A stretch of 55,211 nucleotides of DNA from Dyella acidisoli (GTDB lineage: Bacteria > Pseudomonadota > Gammaproteobacteria > Xanthomonadales > Rhodanobacteraceae): positions 1 through 55,211 of the forward strand of contig NZ_BSOB01000024.1 in the NCBI RefSeq assembly GCF_030160295.1, read 5' to 3'. Each line of letters opens with the position of its first letter. Within the stretch, counting starts at the first letter, position 1. Both the position numbers and the translations under genes were made by a program. Below the pieces are notes generated by a model, which worked only from the letters and a program-made list of their open reading frames with translations, was not told where the DNA came from and did not search any database. This document shows, piece after piece, positions 33,206 through 43,504 of this stretch.

Positions 33206-34506
33206 GACGCTTCCTGCTCATCGTGGTGATCTTGCTGCTGGTCGGCACGGGCGTGTACTTGTATTTGAACCGCAGCGATCAAGCTGACGGCACTGCACCC
33301 ACCGTCGCAGGCGCACCGCCTTCCGCCGATGTGCTTGCACGCGGCGAGTACCTCACCAAGGCTGCGGATTGCGCAGCCTGCCACACGGTACCCGGTTCCA
33401 ACAGAGCATTTGCGGGCGGCGTGCCATTCCGTTTGCCGTTCGGCACGATCTATTCCTCCAACATCACCGCAGATGAAAGCACCGGCATTGGCAGCTGGAG
33501 CGATGACGAGTTCGTGCGCGCGCTGCACGACGGCATCGGCAAGCACGGCGAGCATCTGTATCCCGCGTTTCCCTATACCTCTTATACGCTGCTGAGCCGC
33601 AGCGATGTGCTGGCAATCAAGGCTTATCTCTTCAGCCTGCCGAAGGTATCGCTACCGAACAAGCCTAACGATCTTTCCTTCCCCTACAACCAGCGTTGGT
33701 CGATCGGTTTCTGGAATGCGGCGTTCTTCAAGAGCCAGCGCTTCCAGCCTGATGCTGCGCAATCGCCACAGTGGAACAGCGGCAAATACCTCGCCACGGC
33801 ACTGGGGCATTGCGCCGAATGCCATACACCTAGAAATGGCATGTTCGCCTTGCAGCACGGTGAAGAGCTGTCCGGGGAAGAACTGCAAGGCTGGCATGCC
33901 TACAACATCACGTCCGACCAAACCCATGGCATCGGCGCATGGAGCGATGGCGAACTGGCCGGCTATCTCAGCACCGGTCATGCCGACGGTCGTGGCTCTG
34001 CTTCAGGCCCGATGGCCGAGGCGGTAGAGAACAGCCTGCGCTTCCTGCAGCCCGCCGATACGTCAGCGCTGATTGCGTACTTGCGTAGCGTGCCTGCGCG
34101 CACGGGCAAAGATCCCATTACCGTCGATTCCAAACCTGCGGCAGCCTTGGCTTCCAGCGACTTTGCACCTGCTGGCGACGACCATGCCGATGCGCAAGGT
34201 GCGAAGCTGTTCGAAGGCGCTTGCGCCGGCTGTCATCAGTGGAACGGCAAGGGCCAGCAGACGCCTTATGCTTCGCTGATCGGTACGCGTGGCGTCAACG
34301 ACATGCGCGGCGTCAACGTCACGCAAATCCTTTTGCACGGCTCCAGCTTGCGGGGCGAGGGCGCGAGTATTTTCATGCCCGGTTTTGGCGATGCGTACTC
34401 GAATACCGAAATTGCCGCGATCAGCAATTATGTGATCGGGCATTTCGGCAACAAGCAGGGGACCGTGACGCCGGATGATGTCGCGGCGCGGCGGAATCAG
34501 ATGTAA
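33202..34506 (+). CDS. Triheme cytochrome c subunit
   Basis: A 434-residue membrane-anchored cytochrome with an N-terminal hydrophobic anchor (about 4-22) and three heme sites: C57-AA-C60-H61, C204-AE-C207-H208 and C341-AG-C344-H345. The layout matches the cytochrome subunits of membrane alcohol/aldehyde dehydrogenases of acetic acid bacteria. It should hand electrons from the molybdenum subunit to the quinone pool or an oxidase in the periplasm. Confidence 0.92.
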   Translation: MRRFLLIVVILLLVGTGVYLYLNRSDQADGTAPTVAGAPPSADVLARGEYLTKAADCAACHTVPGSNRAFAGGVPFRLPFGTIYSSNITADESTGIGSWSDDEFVRALHDGIGKHGEHLYPAFPYTSYTLLSRSDVLAIKAYLFSLPKVSLPNKPNDLSFPYNQRWSIGFWNAAFFKSQRFQPDAAQSPQWNSGKYLATALGHCAECHTPRNGMFALQHGEELSGEELQGWHAYNITSDQTHGIGAWSDGELAGYLSTGHADGRGSASGPMAEAVENSLRFLQPADTSALIAYLRSVPARTGKDPITVDSKPAAALASSDFAPAGDDHADAQGAKLFEGACAGCHQWNGKGQQTPYASLIGTRGVNDMRGVNVTQILLHGSSLRGEGASIFMPGFGDAYSNTEIAAISNYVIGHFGNKQGTVTPDDVAARRNQM

Positions 34507-34509
34507 GCG

Positions 34510-34582
34510 GTAGGTTGGGGTGCAAACCCCAACATCGCGGTGTTGATCGGCATAGCCATATTGGGGTTTCTCCCGGGCCTAC
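34510..34582. repeat. GTAG REP pair
   Basis: Starts GTAGGTTGGGGTGCAAACCC and ends GGGCCTAC. It is followed by CGGGCTTTTTTG, so its right hairpin could also act as a terminator for the cytochrome operon. Confidence 0.75.
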
Positions 34583-34598
34583 GGGCTTTTTTGTTCGC

Positions 34599-34620
34599 CA
34601 TCCCAGCGAAAGCTGGGATG
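34599..34620. repeat. Short CATCCCAGC hairpin
   Basis: CATCCCAGC-GAAA-GCTGGGATG, a perfect 9-bp stem with a GAAA loop. Probably half of a CGTCATCCCAGCGAAAGCTGGG-type repeat. Confidence 0.6.
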
Positions 34621-34748
34621 ACGGTGAGGCGGTATATAGATATCCGCACGCAGGCAAGGGCAAAGCGCCGCTAGCCCAAATGTCATCTGCAAGTTCATGC
34701 ATCCGAGCGCTATGCTTCCGCGCATTCCATCCAGCACGGTGCACCCTC

Positions 34749-36797
34749 ATGCGTCCCTTAGCCCGCATCATTGCGTTCGCACTCCTAGGCACCGCATCGG
34801 CCCTTATCGCAGCGCCAGAAATGAAGAGCGGCATCGACCTTGCCGGCATCGATCACACCGTCAGACCGGGCAATGACTTCTTCAGCTACACCAACGGCAC
34901 CTGGGTCAAGCACACCGATATTCCCGCCGATCGTTCCAGCACCGGCCCCACGGAAGAGTTGGAAGAACTTACTGAGCAGCGCACGGCTGACCTGATCCGC
35001 AACATGGCGAAGACACAGCCGGCTGCGGGGTCCAATGATCGTAAGATCGCCGACTACTACGCCGCCTTCATGGATGACGCTGCTATCGAAAAGCATGGCT
35101 TGTCGCCACTGAAGGTCGAGTTGGCGCAGATCGATGCCATCAAGACGCGCGACGACCTGGCTCGCGTGCTGGGCAGTGAGCAGCGTGCCGATGTCGATCC
35201 TGTCAATGCCACCAATTTTCACACCGAGAATCTGTTCGGCCTGTTTGTGGCGCAAGGTCTGGAAGATCCGGCGCACAACATGCCGTATCTGCTGCAAGGC
35301 GGTTTGGCCATGCCCAGCCGCGATTACTACTTGTCGCAAGACGCCAACATGGCGACAGCGCGCACCAAATACCAGGCGTACGTGACATTGCTGCTCAAGC
35401 TGGCCGCGACGCCCGATGCGGAGGCGCAAGCCAACGCCATCGTTGCACTGGAAACCAAGATCGCGCAGGCGCAGGAAAGCCTGGTCGACAGCGAAGACAT
35501 CCACAAGGCTAATCATGTGTGGACCTTGTCTGACTTTGCGCAGAAAGCGCCGGGATTAAACTGGAAGGTCTATTTCGACGCGGCGCAGCTTGGCGACCAG
35601 TCACGTTTCGGTGTATGGCAACCCGCTGGCACGACTGGTCTTGCCGCCTTGGTGGGAAGCGAATCCATCGATGCATGGAAAGCGTTGCTGCGTTATCACA
35701 CGATCGATAGAGCAGCGCCATTGCTGCCCAAGCCCTATGCGGCACTGCATTTCGATTTTTACGGCACGACCTTGCAAGGCACGCCCAAGCAGGCGGAGCG
35801 CTGGAAGCGCGCGGTGAGTGCCACCAGTTCGGATCTGGGTGATGCCGTGGGCCAGGTCTACGTGAAACACTATTTCCCGCCTTCATCCAAAACCAAAGTG
35901 CAGGAGATGGTGAAGAACCTGATCGCCACTTTCGACGAACGACTCGACACACTGGCATGGATGACACCGGCCACGCGCGCCAAGGCCAAGGAAAAATTGC
36001 ATACCTTGCGCGTGGGCGTGGGCTACCCCGACACCTGGCGCAACTACGGCGAGCTGGCGATTCGCGCGGACGATGCACTGGGCAATCATCAGCGGGCTTC
36101 CGCGCAAAACTATCGCTATCAACTGGCCAAGTTGCATCAGCCGGTCGATCGCGGCGAATGGTGGATGACGCCGCAAACGGTGGATGCTGTGAATCTGCCG
36201 CTGCAGAACGCGCTCAATTTCCCCGCTGCCATTTTGCAACCGCCGTTCTACGATCCAGATGCCGATGATGCCGCCAACTACGGCGCCACCGGCGCCACCA
36301 TCGGTCACGAAATCAGTCACAGCTTCGACAATCTTGGTGCTGATTTCGATGCGCAGGGCAGGCTGGCGAACTGGTGGACGCCGCAGGATGCCGCGCACTT
36401 CCACGCCGACACGCAAAAGCTGGCCGAACAGTACAACCATTACGAAGCGCTGCCGGGCATGTACGTCAACGGACAGCAAACGCTAGGTGAGAACATCGCC
36501 GATGTCGCCGGTCTGGCGATCGCTTACGCGGCCTACCACCGCTCATTGCACGGCAAGCCTGCGCCGGTGATCGACGGCCTGACGGGCGATCAGCGTTTCT
36601 TTATTGCCTATGCGCAAAGCTGGCGCTCAAAGATCCGCGACGCCGCGCTGCGCCAGCAGCTTGCGACGGATGTGCATGCGCCTGAAAGCATTCGCGCACA
36701 GGCCGTGCGCAATCTCGATGGGTGGTATCCAGCGTTTGAAGTGAAGCAGAGCGAGAAGTTGTATCTCACGCCGGAGCAGCGGGTGAAGATCTGGTAG
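34749..36797 (+). CDS. M13-family (neprilysin-like) zinc metallopeptidase
   Basis: A 682-residue secreted endopeptidase with a signal peptide (cut near LIAAPEM). The zinc site is H520-E-I-S-H524, with third ligand E581 in ENIADVAG. VNAYY-like substrate-binding and C-terminal family blocks are in order, and length is typical for bacterial M13 enzymes. The start at 34749 is chosen for the signal peptide; the longer frame begins in repeat DNA. Confidence 0.92.
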   Translation: MRPLARIIAFALLGTASALIAAPEMKSGIDLAGIDHTVRPGNDFFSYTNGTWVKHTDIPADRSSTGPTEELEELTEQRTADLIRNMAKTQPAAGSNDRKIADYYAAFMDDAAIEKHGLSPLKVELAQIDAIKTRDDLARVLGSEQRADVDPVNATNFHTENLFGLFVAQGLEDPAHNMPYLLQGGLAMPSRDYYLSQDANMATARTKYQAYVTLLLKLAATPDAEAQANAIVALETKIAQAQESLVDSEDIHKANHVWTLSDFAQKAPGLNWKVYFDAAQLGDQSRFGVWQPAGTTGLAALVGSESIDAWKALLRYHTIDRAAPLLPKPYAALHFDFYGTTLQGTPKQAERWKRAVSATSSDLGDAVGQVYVKHYFPPSSKTKVQEMVKNLIATFDERLDTLAWMTPATRAKAKEKLHTLRVGVGYPDTWRNYGELAIRADDALGNHQRASAQNYRYQLAKLHQPVDRGEWWMTPQTVDAVNLPLQNALNFPAAILQPPFYDPDADDAANYGATGATIGHEISHSFDNLGADFDAQGRLANWWTPQDAAHFHADTQKLAEQYNHYEALPGMYVNGQQTLGENIADVAGLAIAYAAYHRSLHGKPAPVIDGLTGDQRFFIAYAQSWRSKIRDAALRQQLATDVHAPESIRAQAVRNLDGWYPAFEVKQSEKLYLTPEQRVKIW

Positions 36798-36813
36798 CGA
36801 GTGTCCGCGCGGT

Positions 36814-36892
36814 CGTCATGCCCGCGAAAGCGGGCATCCATGTTGCTCTGATGCATCTGTGAAAATGGATGCCCGCTTTCGCGGGCATGACG
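36814..36892. repeat. CGTCATGCCCGCG palindromic repeat
   Basis: Left part CGTCATGCCCGCGAAAGCGG and the inverted right part ending GCGGGCATGACG enclose about 25 bases. It lies between the convergent M13 and GH16 genes, where it could also end transcription. Confidence 0.8.
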
Positions 36893-36935
36893 GCGATGAG
36901 GGAATGCGTGCTTTGACGGCGACCACCACTCGCAC

Positions 36936-37955
36936 TTAGCCCTTAATTACCGGCTTCCGCCCCGTCTTGTTCGCATCCGCCGCCATCTCCGGCTGCACCG
37001 GAATCTTCTTGCCGGTGCCAGGCTTGGTCCACACCGCCACGTAATCCACGACCATCGAATGTCCCGGTTCCGTTTCAGGTGTGGGCGTGGGTTTCCAACC
37101 GGCCATCACAAACGAGAAGCCGCCGCCCATCGCCACGTCGAGCAACAGAAAGTAGCCGCGCTGATCGGTGAGTTCGCGCCAGGTTTCGGCGGGCATCTGG
37201 TTTTCGGCCACCTGATTGATCATTTGGCCGTCCACGAACCAGCGCATTCTTTCCGGTGTTACACCGCGATCCCACTCGAACGTGAAGGTGTGCGGGCCGG
37301 CGGTGCATGCCTCGTGCGGACAGGGCAGGCGGGCGCCGATGCCGATCGGCTCGCCGCATGGGCCGCTGGGGTTCACGCCGCAATGCAAAATGCCCCATGC
37401 GGCATCCAGCCCGTTCACGCTTTCCATAATGTCGAACTCACCCGCCTTGGGCCACACCATGCTGGTGCGATAGTTGCTGCCCAGCGCCCAGAACGCGGGC
37501 CAGTAGCCGAGCGCGCGCGGACCGGTGATATCGGGCATTTGAACGCGCGCTTCCATCCGCAGCACGCCGCCATCCGGCACCGTGAAATCGTCGCGAACGG
37601 TTTCGATGCGTCCGGACGTCCACGCACCGCTCGCATCACGTTGCGGCGTGATCATTAGATGGCCTTTGCCATCCAGGTGCAGATTGGCTGGATCGCTGGT
37701 GTAGTTCTCAGTCTCGGACGTACCCCAGTTGACTGGGCCGTTGGGGTAGCCGTGACCGGTATCGATGCGCCAATTTGCTGCAGAAGGCAGGGAGCCCGCC
37801 GGTCCGGCGAAATTATCACCCCACTGCAACTGCCAGCCGGGCGGAGAAGGAATGTCGACGGCTTGCACTGAGTTGGCAAAGCCAGCAAGACCCACGCCCA
37901 GAGCACAGGCTGCGACGATGGCGGTGGCGCGGGTAGGGATTTTTTTTATCTGCAT
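36936..37955 (-). CDS. Secreted GH16-family glycoside hydrolase
   Basis: A 339-residue secreted beta-glucanase-type enzyme (GH16). A signal peptide (cut near VQAVD) is followed by a jelly-roll domain. The catalytic signature is GEFDIMES, with the nucleophile Glu and acid/base Glu of ExDxxE. HTFTFEWD, WFVDG and FFLLLDVAMGG-like blocks support laminarinase or endo-1,3-glucanase-like members. Substrate not fixed. No operon partner. Confidence 0.9.
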   Translation of the reverse strand: MQIKKIPTRATAIVAACALGVGLAGFANSVQAVDIPSPPGWQLQWGDNFAGPAGSLPSAANWRIDTGHGYPNGPVNWGTSETENYTSDPANLHLDGKGHLMITPQRDASGAWTSGRIETVRDDFTVPDGGVLRMEARVQMPDITGPRALGYWPAFWALGSNYRTSMVWPKAGEFDIMESVNGLDAAWGILHCGVNPSGPCGEPIGIGARLPCPHEACTAGPHTFTFEWDRGVTPERMRWFVDGQMINQVAENQMPAETWRELTDQRGYFLLLDVAMGGGFSFVMAGWKPTPTPETEPGHSMVVDYVAVWTKPGTGKKIPVQPEMAADANKTGRKPVIKG

Positions 37956-38125
37956 AAACTACCAGGTGGGAACGGCCCCTTTTGCAACACGCTCCCGGCT
38001 GCGCCAGCCCGGCGTAGACGGGCAGGCAGATGAAAAACACGGGGAAAGGACGTCCCCTCCATCCGTTTTTAATGTCTTCGGCGTCCAGAAGCAAATCTGC
38101 AGTTGTGAAATCTGCTGCGCAGGTC

Positions 38126-39499
38126 TCACTGCAGCATGTTCGTGAGTGGCGCTTGTGTGGCCGCTGGCAACGAAATACCAAGCAATTTGGCGATAGTTGG
38201 CGCCACACGCAAATTGCTGATCTCACCCAGCTGCACACCGCGTCGGATATGCGCGCCGGAGGCGATGAAAAGCGCCTGCATATCCGAATCGGTATTGAGA
38301 TAGCCGTGCGCGCCGCGCGCAGGATCGACATGAGTGATCAGCGGTTCCTCAGTGCCGTCCATGAACGTGTAACCCGCTTTGGCGACGAGATACAGATCTG
38401 GCGCTTGATCGGTAGAGCCAGGCGCCGGAATGCCGAGCCGTTGTGCATCGTTGCCGGTGTAAACCGCTGCCACGCCGGGCATGGTTTGGAAATACGCGGT
38501 GAGTTTGGGCAGCAGTGCAGCACGCTTGGCGCTGTCGTGAACGTATAGCGACGCCTCGCCGCCTTCGGGCTGAATCCACACGTCACCGTGATAGCTGCCT
38601 TTTTCCTTATGCAGCCAGCCTTGCTGCACCAGCGCGACGTTCGGACGAACGATGTGCGTGTAATCGGTGAAGCCGTGGTCGGAGGCGATGACGAAGGTGA
38701 TGCGTTCCAGTAACCCTGCCTTGCGCGCAGCATCGATAAGCCTTGCGATGTTCGCGTCCGCATCGGCAAACGCCGCATAGGCCGGCGCCGAGAGCGCACC
38801 GTATTCGTGCTGAAGCGTGTCGGTCTGCAGCAGATGGAACAGCAGCAGGTTGGGTGTGTGATACGTGAGGATGTCGATGGCGGCATCGGTCCAGATCTGG
38901 TCACGCCAAGCAGGGCTGCTGTCATCGTTGAAGGTTTTCAACGCATCTTTGGTAACAAGGCCTTGCGCAATCAGATCCTGCGCGATGGGGCCGTCCGCAT
39001 CCGGCACTTCTGCAAACGCCCAGCGCACCGACTCGGCGTGGTGGATGGCCACCCAGTCCACCTGGCCGGTGCTCATGCCTTTTTCCGCCAGCGCGTCGTA
39101 CAGCGTGCGCGCATGCACCAGCTCGGTCTTGGGTGTCCACGGTTTCACTTGAAGCATGCCGCCGTCGGCCGGGAACGTGATCAGGCCATTGGCCATCACA
39201 TGATGCTCGGCTGCATTTACGCCAGTGATCAGGCTGGTGTGGTTGGGCCAAGTGACCGCGGGATTGATCGGCTGCATGGCCTCCGCATACGCACCTTGCT
39301 GCTGCAGCATACGCAGCGTGGGCATCGGCAGGCGTGGGTCTTTCAATGCACGGGCGGGGAAACCGTCGATGGTGATCAGCACCACGATGGGGCCATGCGT
39401 GGCGGCAGTGCCGTCATTGGAACGTTGCGACGTTTGGCTGCGAGCCGGTACGGTAAACACCGAGACCAGCGTAAGAGCAAGAACGAGAAGTTTGCGCAT
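38126..39499 (-). CDS. Ectonucleotide pyrophosphatase/phosphodiesterase-like protein
   Basis: A 457-residue secreted alkaline-phosphatase-superfamily enzyme of the NPP type. After the signal peptide, LITIDGFP provides the first metal Asp and NPAVTWPNHTSLITG the catalytic Thr. FVIASDHGFTD gives the later Asp-His pair, and a C-terminal GAHGYLN-type His is present. It probably cleaves phosphodiesters or nucleotides in the periplasm. Single gene. Confidence 0.88.
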   Translation of the reverse strand: MRKLLVLALTLVSVFTVPARSQTSQRSNDGTAATHGPIVVLITIDGFPARALKDPRLPMPTLRMLQQQGAYAEAMQPINPAVTWPNHTSLITGVNAAEHHVMANGLITFPADGGMLQVKPWTPKTELVHARTLYDALAEKGMSTGQVDWVAIHHAESVRWAFAEVPDADGPIAQDLIAQGLVTKDALKTFNDDSSPAWRDQIWTDAAIDILTYHTPNLLLFHLLQTDTLQHEYGALSAPAYAAFADADANIARLIDAARKAGLLERITFVIASDHGFTDYTHIVRPNVALVQQGWLHKEKGSYHGDVWIQPEGGEASLYVHDSAKRAALLPKLTAYFQTMPGVAAVYTGNDAQRLGIPAPGSTDQAPDLYLVAKAGYTFMDGTEEPLITHVDPARGAHGYLNTDSDMQALFIASGAHIRRGVQLGEISNLRVAPTIAKLLGISLPAATQAPLTNMLQ

Positions 39500-39545
39500 G
39501 AATCACCGGGCAGGATAAAACGGGCTGATTGTAAGCACGGAAGCG

Positions 39546-39573
39546 GTAGGCCGGGATGACAATCCCAGCCTAC
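39546..39573. repeat. Single GTAG REP hairpin
   Basis: GTAGGCCGGGATGACAATCC followed by CAGCCTAC. One unit only, GTAG and CTAC at the ends. Confidence 0.7.
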
Positions 39574-39591
39574 ATGGCCCTCAAACTTACG

Positions 39592-40425
39592 CTACTTCGC
39601 GCCCGTCTCCATAGTCATGATCGAGCTCTGCGCGCGGTAACAGCGCGCCGTAAGTGCTATCAGAAGCGAAACAGCCAGCATGATCAGCGCCGTGCCAATG
39701 AAGCCGCGCTCATCGTGCCGCGGTGAACGATCAACGATCGTATAGAGATTGAAGCAGACGTTGCTCGCTGTGTGAAAGAGCAGCGCAATCAGGATGCTTT
39801 GGCGATTGCTCGCATAACCCCAGACGATCGCTATGCGCAGCGCAACGGTAAAGATCAGGAATGCCCAGAAGGGCATGAACGACTGCGTGAGGCCGACGAT
39901 AAAGAACAGCGGGATATGCCAGCAACCCCAGATCACACCCAGCAAAACCGCAGCCCAAAGCAGGTTATAGCGCTGTTGCAGGCGATCGATCGCGTAAGCC
40001 CAGCCAAACTCCTCGTTGATGGAACCACCGATAAGAAGCAGTTCCACGTATAGCAAGGGCAGGTGGCTAAGCGGCATCGCAAAGGCGAAGGGCGGGCCAC
40101 CATGACTAGCCAGCCACGCCATGGACAGGCCGGCAGCAACAGGCACCAGCAACATGGCAGCGAGAAAATAGATAAGCCCCATGCGGTAGCGCAGGCTTCG
40201 ACCGGCAAATTCGCGCACCGCAGGCCAGCCGCCGTCGCGATAGGCGGCAACAAAGGCGCCTACAAAGGGTCCGAAGGAACCAACGAACAGGCATATCAAT
40301 TGCGCAACAGGTGAGAGCGGCAAGATACCGCGGCTCCCCAGCAGAGAAAAAAACCAAGCGATCCATGCCATGCCGAACGCCAACACGAAGTAGAACCATG
40401 CAGGTGTGCGAAAAGACGGATGCAT
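39592..40425 (-). CDS. CPBP-family intramembrane metalloprotease
   Basis: A 277-residue membrane protein with about eight transmembrane segments. The CPBP/Abi (CAAX-protease-like) motifs are NEEFGWAYAIDRLQQR (EExxxR-type) and the later GCWHIPLFF with the ligand His. Such proteins cleave inside the membrane or act in stress and peptide self-immunity. No bacteriocin gene is adjacent, so no specific role is proposed. Confidence 0.87.
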   Translation of the reverse strand: MHPSFRTPAWFYFVLAFGMAWIAWFFSLLGSRGILPLSPVAQLICLFVGSFGPFVGAFVAAYRDGGWPAVREFAGRSLRYRMGLIYFLAAMLLVPVAAGLSMAWLASHGGPPFAFAMPLSHLPLLYVELLLIGGSINEEFGWAYAIDRLQQRYNLLWAAVLLGVIWGCWHIPLFFIVGLTQSFMPFWAFLIFTVALRIAIVWGYASNRQSILIALLFHTASNVCFNLYTIVDRSPRHDERGFIGTALIMLAVSLLIALTARCYRAQSSIMTMETGAK

Positions 40426-40448
40426 CGATGTGTCCTCGTTTGTGGTGT

Positions 40449-40672
40449 TTAAGGATGTTCTGATCTATTCCACGTACCCGTCACCGCAGCGAAATGCGCA
40501 TACACTGCGGCCCCAACATTTTGAATTTAAATGACGGGGTGACGTCCAGAAGGCCCGCAGCCTGCGCCGCGCGACTTAAACAGACGGCCAGTCTGCCCTG
40601 CGCCGCGCAACACACCCTGCGAGCCTACTGGACGTCATGCCGGGTGCGTGGAATAGATCAGAGCATCCTTAA
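40449..40672. mobile_element. MITE-like element with TTAA flanks
   Basis: The unit 40453-40668 (216 bases) begins GGATGTTCTGATCTATTCCA and ends with the inverted sequence. About 29 of 31 outer bases pair. Both sides carry TTAA (40449-40452 and 40669-40672), which looks like a target-site duplication. Inner arms TGACGTCCAGAAGG (40540) and CCTACTGGACGTCA (40624) also pair. CCTGCGCCGCGC occurs twice, 36 bases apart. There is no ORF. The right TTAA supplies the stop codon of the next gene. Confidence 0.65.
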
Positions 40673-42024
40673 GGTTGGGTTTCCGGTACGGTGATGGTTT
40701 CCCGATGCTCCGTCTGGTCCCCATCTGCGATAAAGCTCAGCTCGTAGCTGCCTGGCCGCAAATAAAGATCACCGGAAGGTACTCCTTGTGTGCTTCCGTA
40801 TGCAGGTACGCCCGAAATGGACACGGTGATCGGCATCTGGTCCAGCACTAGCCGATCAGCGGGAATCGCGTCCGGCCCTTCGTTGCTGTAACGCGCCTCG
40901 ATCAGGCACGGATAGTGATCACGGCAACCGTCTGCGCTCACCAAGCGCATCTTGCGCAGGCCGCCCAGGCTTAGCCAGGTTGGACGACTCCGTTCCAGTT
41001 TTTCAGGCGGAAAGAACACGGTGACGTCGTAAGCGGGGCGCAACGACCATGGTTTGCCTTTCGAGTCGACGAACACGATCGGTTCTTTCGGCTTCTCCTG
41101 CTGCATGACCGCCGTGTAATACGGGTGATCGCTGTTGCTGCCGGGGCGCGGATACATCGCCGTCTGATCGATGGACAGCATGGTCGCTCCAGTGAGCTTG
41201 GCCAGATGCTCCGCCATCGACTTTCCACCCAGATATACGCCAGTTTTGACGATGTGATCGAAGCCGGCGTTGATCACCAGCCGTGCGTGCGGATCTTTCG
41301 CAAACACGCGTTCGTAAAGATGACGCGCCTGTTCGGCTTCGCGTGCATCGGCGGTGGGGCTATCCGATGTGGCTTCATACGCAATCACTTTGAAGCCGAG
41401 CTTCAGCGCGGTGCGTACCATTTCTCCATAAATAGGTTCTTCGGTGTAGAAGCCGCTGTCGTGGGTCGGATAACCGCGTGCCTGCAATCCCGTGTCGCTC
41501 TCCATCAGTGTTTCGGCGGCAAAGTAACGAAAGCCCTGGTCATATAGATGGCTCAGCAAGGGCACGGTAAGGCTGCGCGTCATCCCTATGTTATGTGCTT
41601 CGTTGAGCAGCACGACTTGATAGTTCTTCGCAAGCTCAGGAATAGCATCCACCGCCGGCTGAGCAACGTAATCGCCTTGTGCCAAAGGCGAGGGATTGTC
41701 GCCCGGCTGTGGCGATTGCCTGATCGCGAAGGCGCTCATCGCGACGGGATAATCGCCGATGTAGCTTGCGTACCAAGCCACGTACTGCCCGAAGATCATG
41801 CGGAAGGCTGGCGAATTGTCGGTGGTAAAGTCCTGCCGCAGCGCCATGTACTGCGCCAACAGGCCTTTGTGTTGTTTCGCCTCGGTCAACATTTTGTCGG
41901 CCTTTTCCCCGGCGGCTGCTTGCTGTGCCTGCCAGGCCGCCGCCGATTGCGCATGAGTGGCGATAGGCATGCAGCCCCACCACAACAGGCATCCCAGTAC
42001 GGCGGTGACGCGGCGTATCGTCAT
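40669..42024 (-). CDS. Secreted ChaN/erythromycin-esterase-like protein
   Basis: A 451-residue protein with a signal peptide (cut near THAQ). VVLLNEAHNIGMTRSL and FRYFAAETL resemble the Glu-His active-site strands of the Tiki/ChaN/EreA-like superfamily. The C-terminal 100 residues form a separate beta-rich domain. I cannot give a substrate. The start at 42024 is chosen for the signal peptide over the listed upstream frame to 42087. Its last codon reads straight into the MITE-like element, whose TTAA provides TAA, so the original 3' end may have been changed. Confidence 0.6.
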   Translation of the reverse strand: MTIRRVTAVLGCLLWWGCMPIATHAQSAAAWQAQQAAAGEKADKMLTEAKQHKGLLAQYMALRQDFTTDNSPAFRMIFGQYVAWYASYIGDYPVAMSAFAIRQSPQPGDNPSPLAQGDYVAQPAVDAIPELAKNYQVVLLNEAHNIGMTRSLTVPLLSHLYDQGFRYFAAETLMESDTGLQARGYPTHDSGFYTEEPIYGEMVRTALKLGFKVIAYEATSDSPTADAREAEQARHLYERVFAKDPHARLVINAGFDHIVKTGVYLGGKSMAEHLAKLTGATMLSIDQTAMYPRPGSNSDHPYYTAVMQQEKPKEPIVFVDSKGKPWSLRPAYDVTVFFPPEKLERSRPTWLSLGGLRKMRLVSADGCRDHYPCLIEARYSNEGPDAIPADRLVLDQMPITVSISGVPAYGSTQGVPSGDLYLRPGSYELSFIADGDQTEHRETITVPETQP

Positions 42025-42206
42025 GGTGTCGAGACCTACTCCCAAAGGCTCTCCCGCATCATGCACTTGCCGGGACCCTGCGCCCAATAGCCACTTGTTG
42101 CGCGGTGCAATAAGGCCACTTGCTGTCGTGTTGCTCCTTGCATGCGTAAAGAACTCAGCAACGATGGAGTTTTGTGTATTCGATCGTCCGCAAGCATGAT
42201 CGATAA

Positions 42207-43482
<1,276 letters not shown>

Positions 43483-43504
43483 GTCCATTTTCGAGAGAGC
43501 GAAC

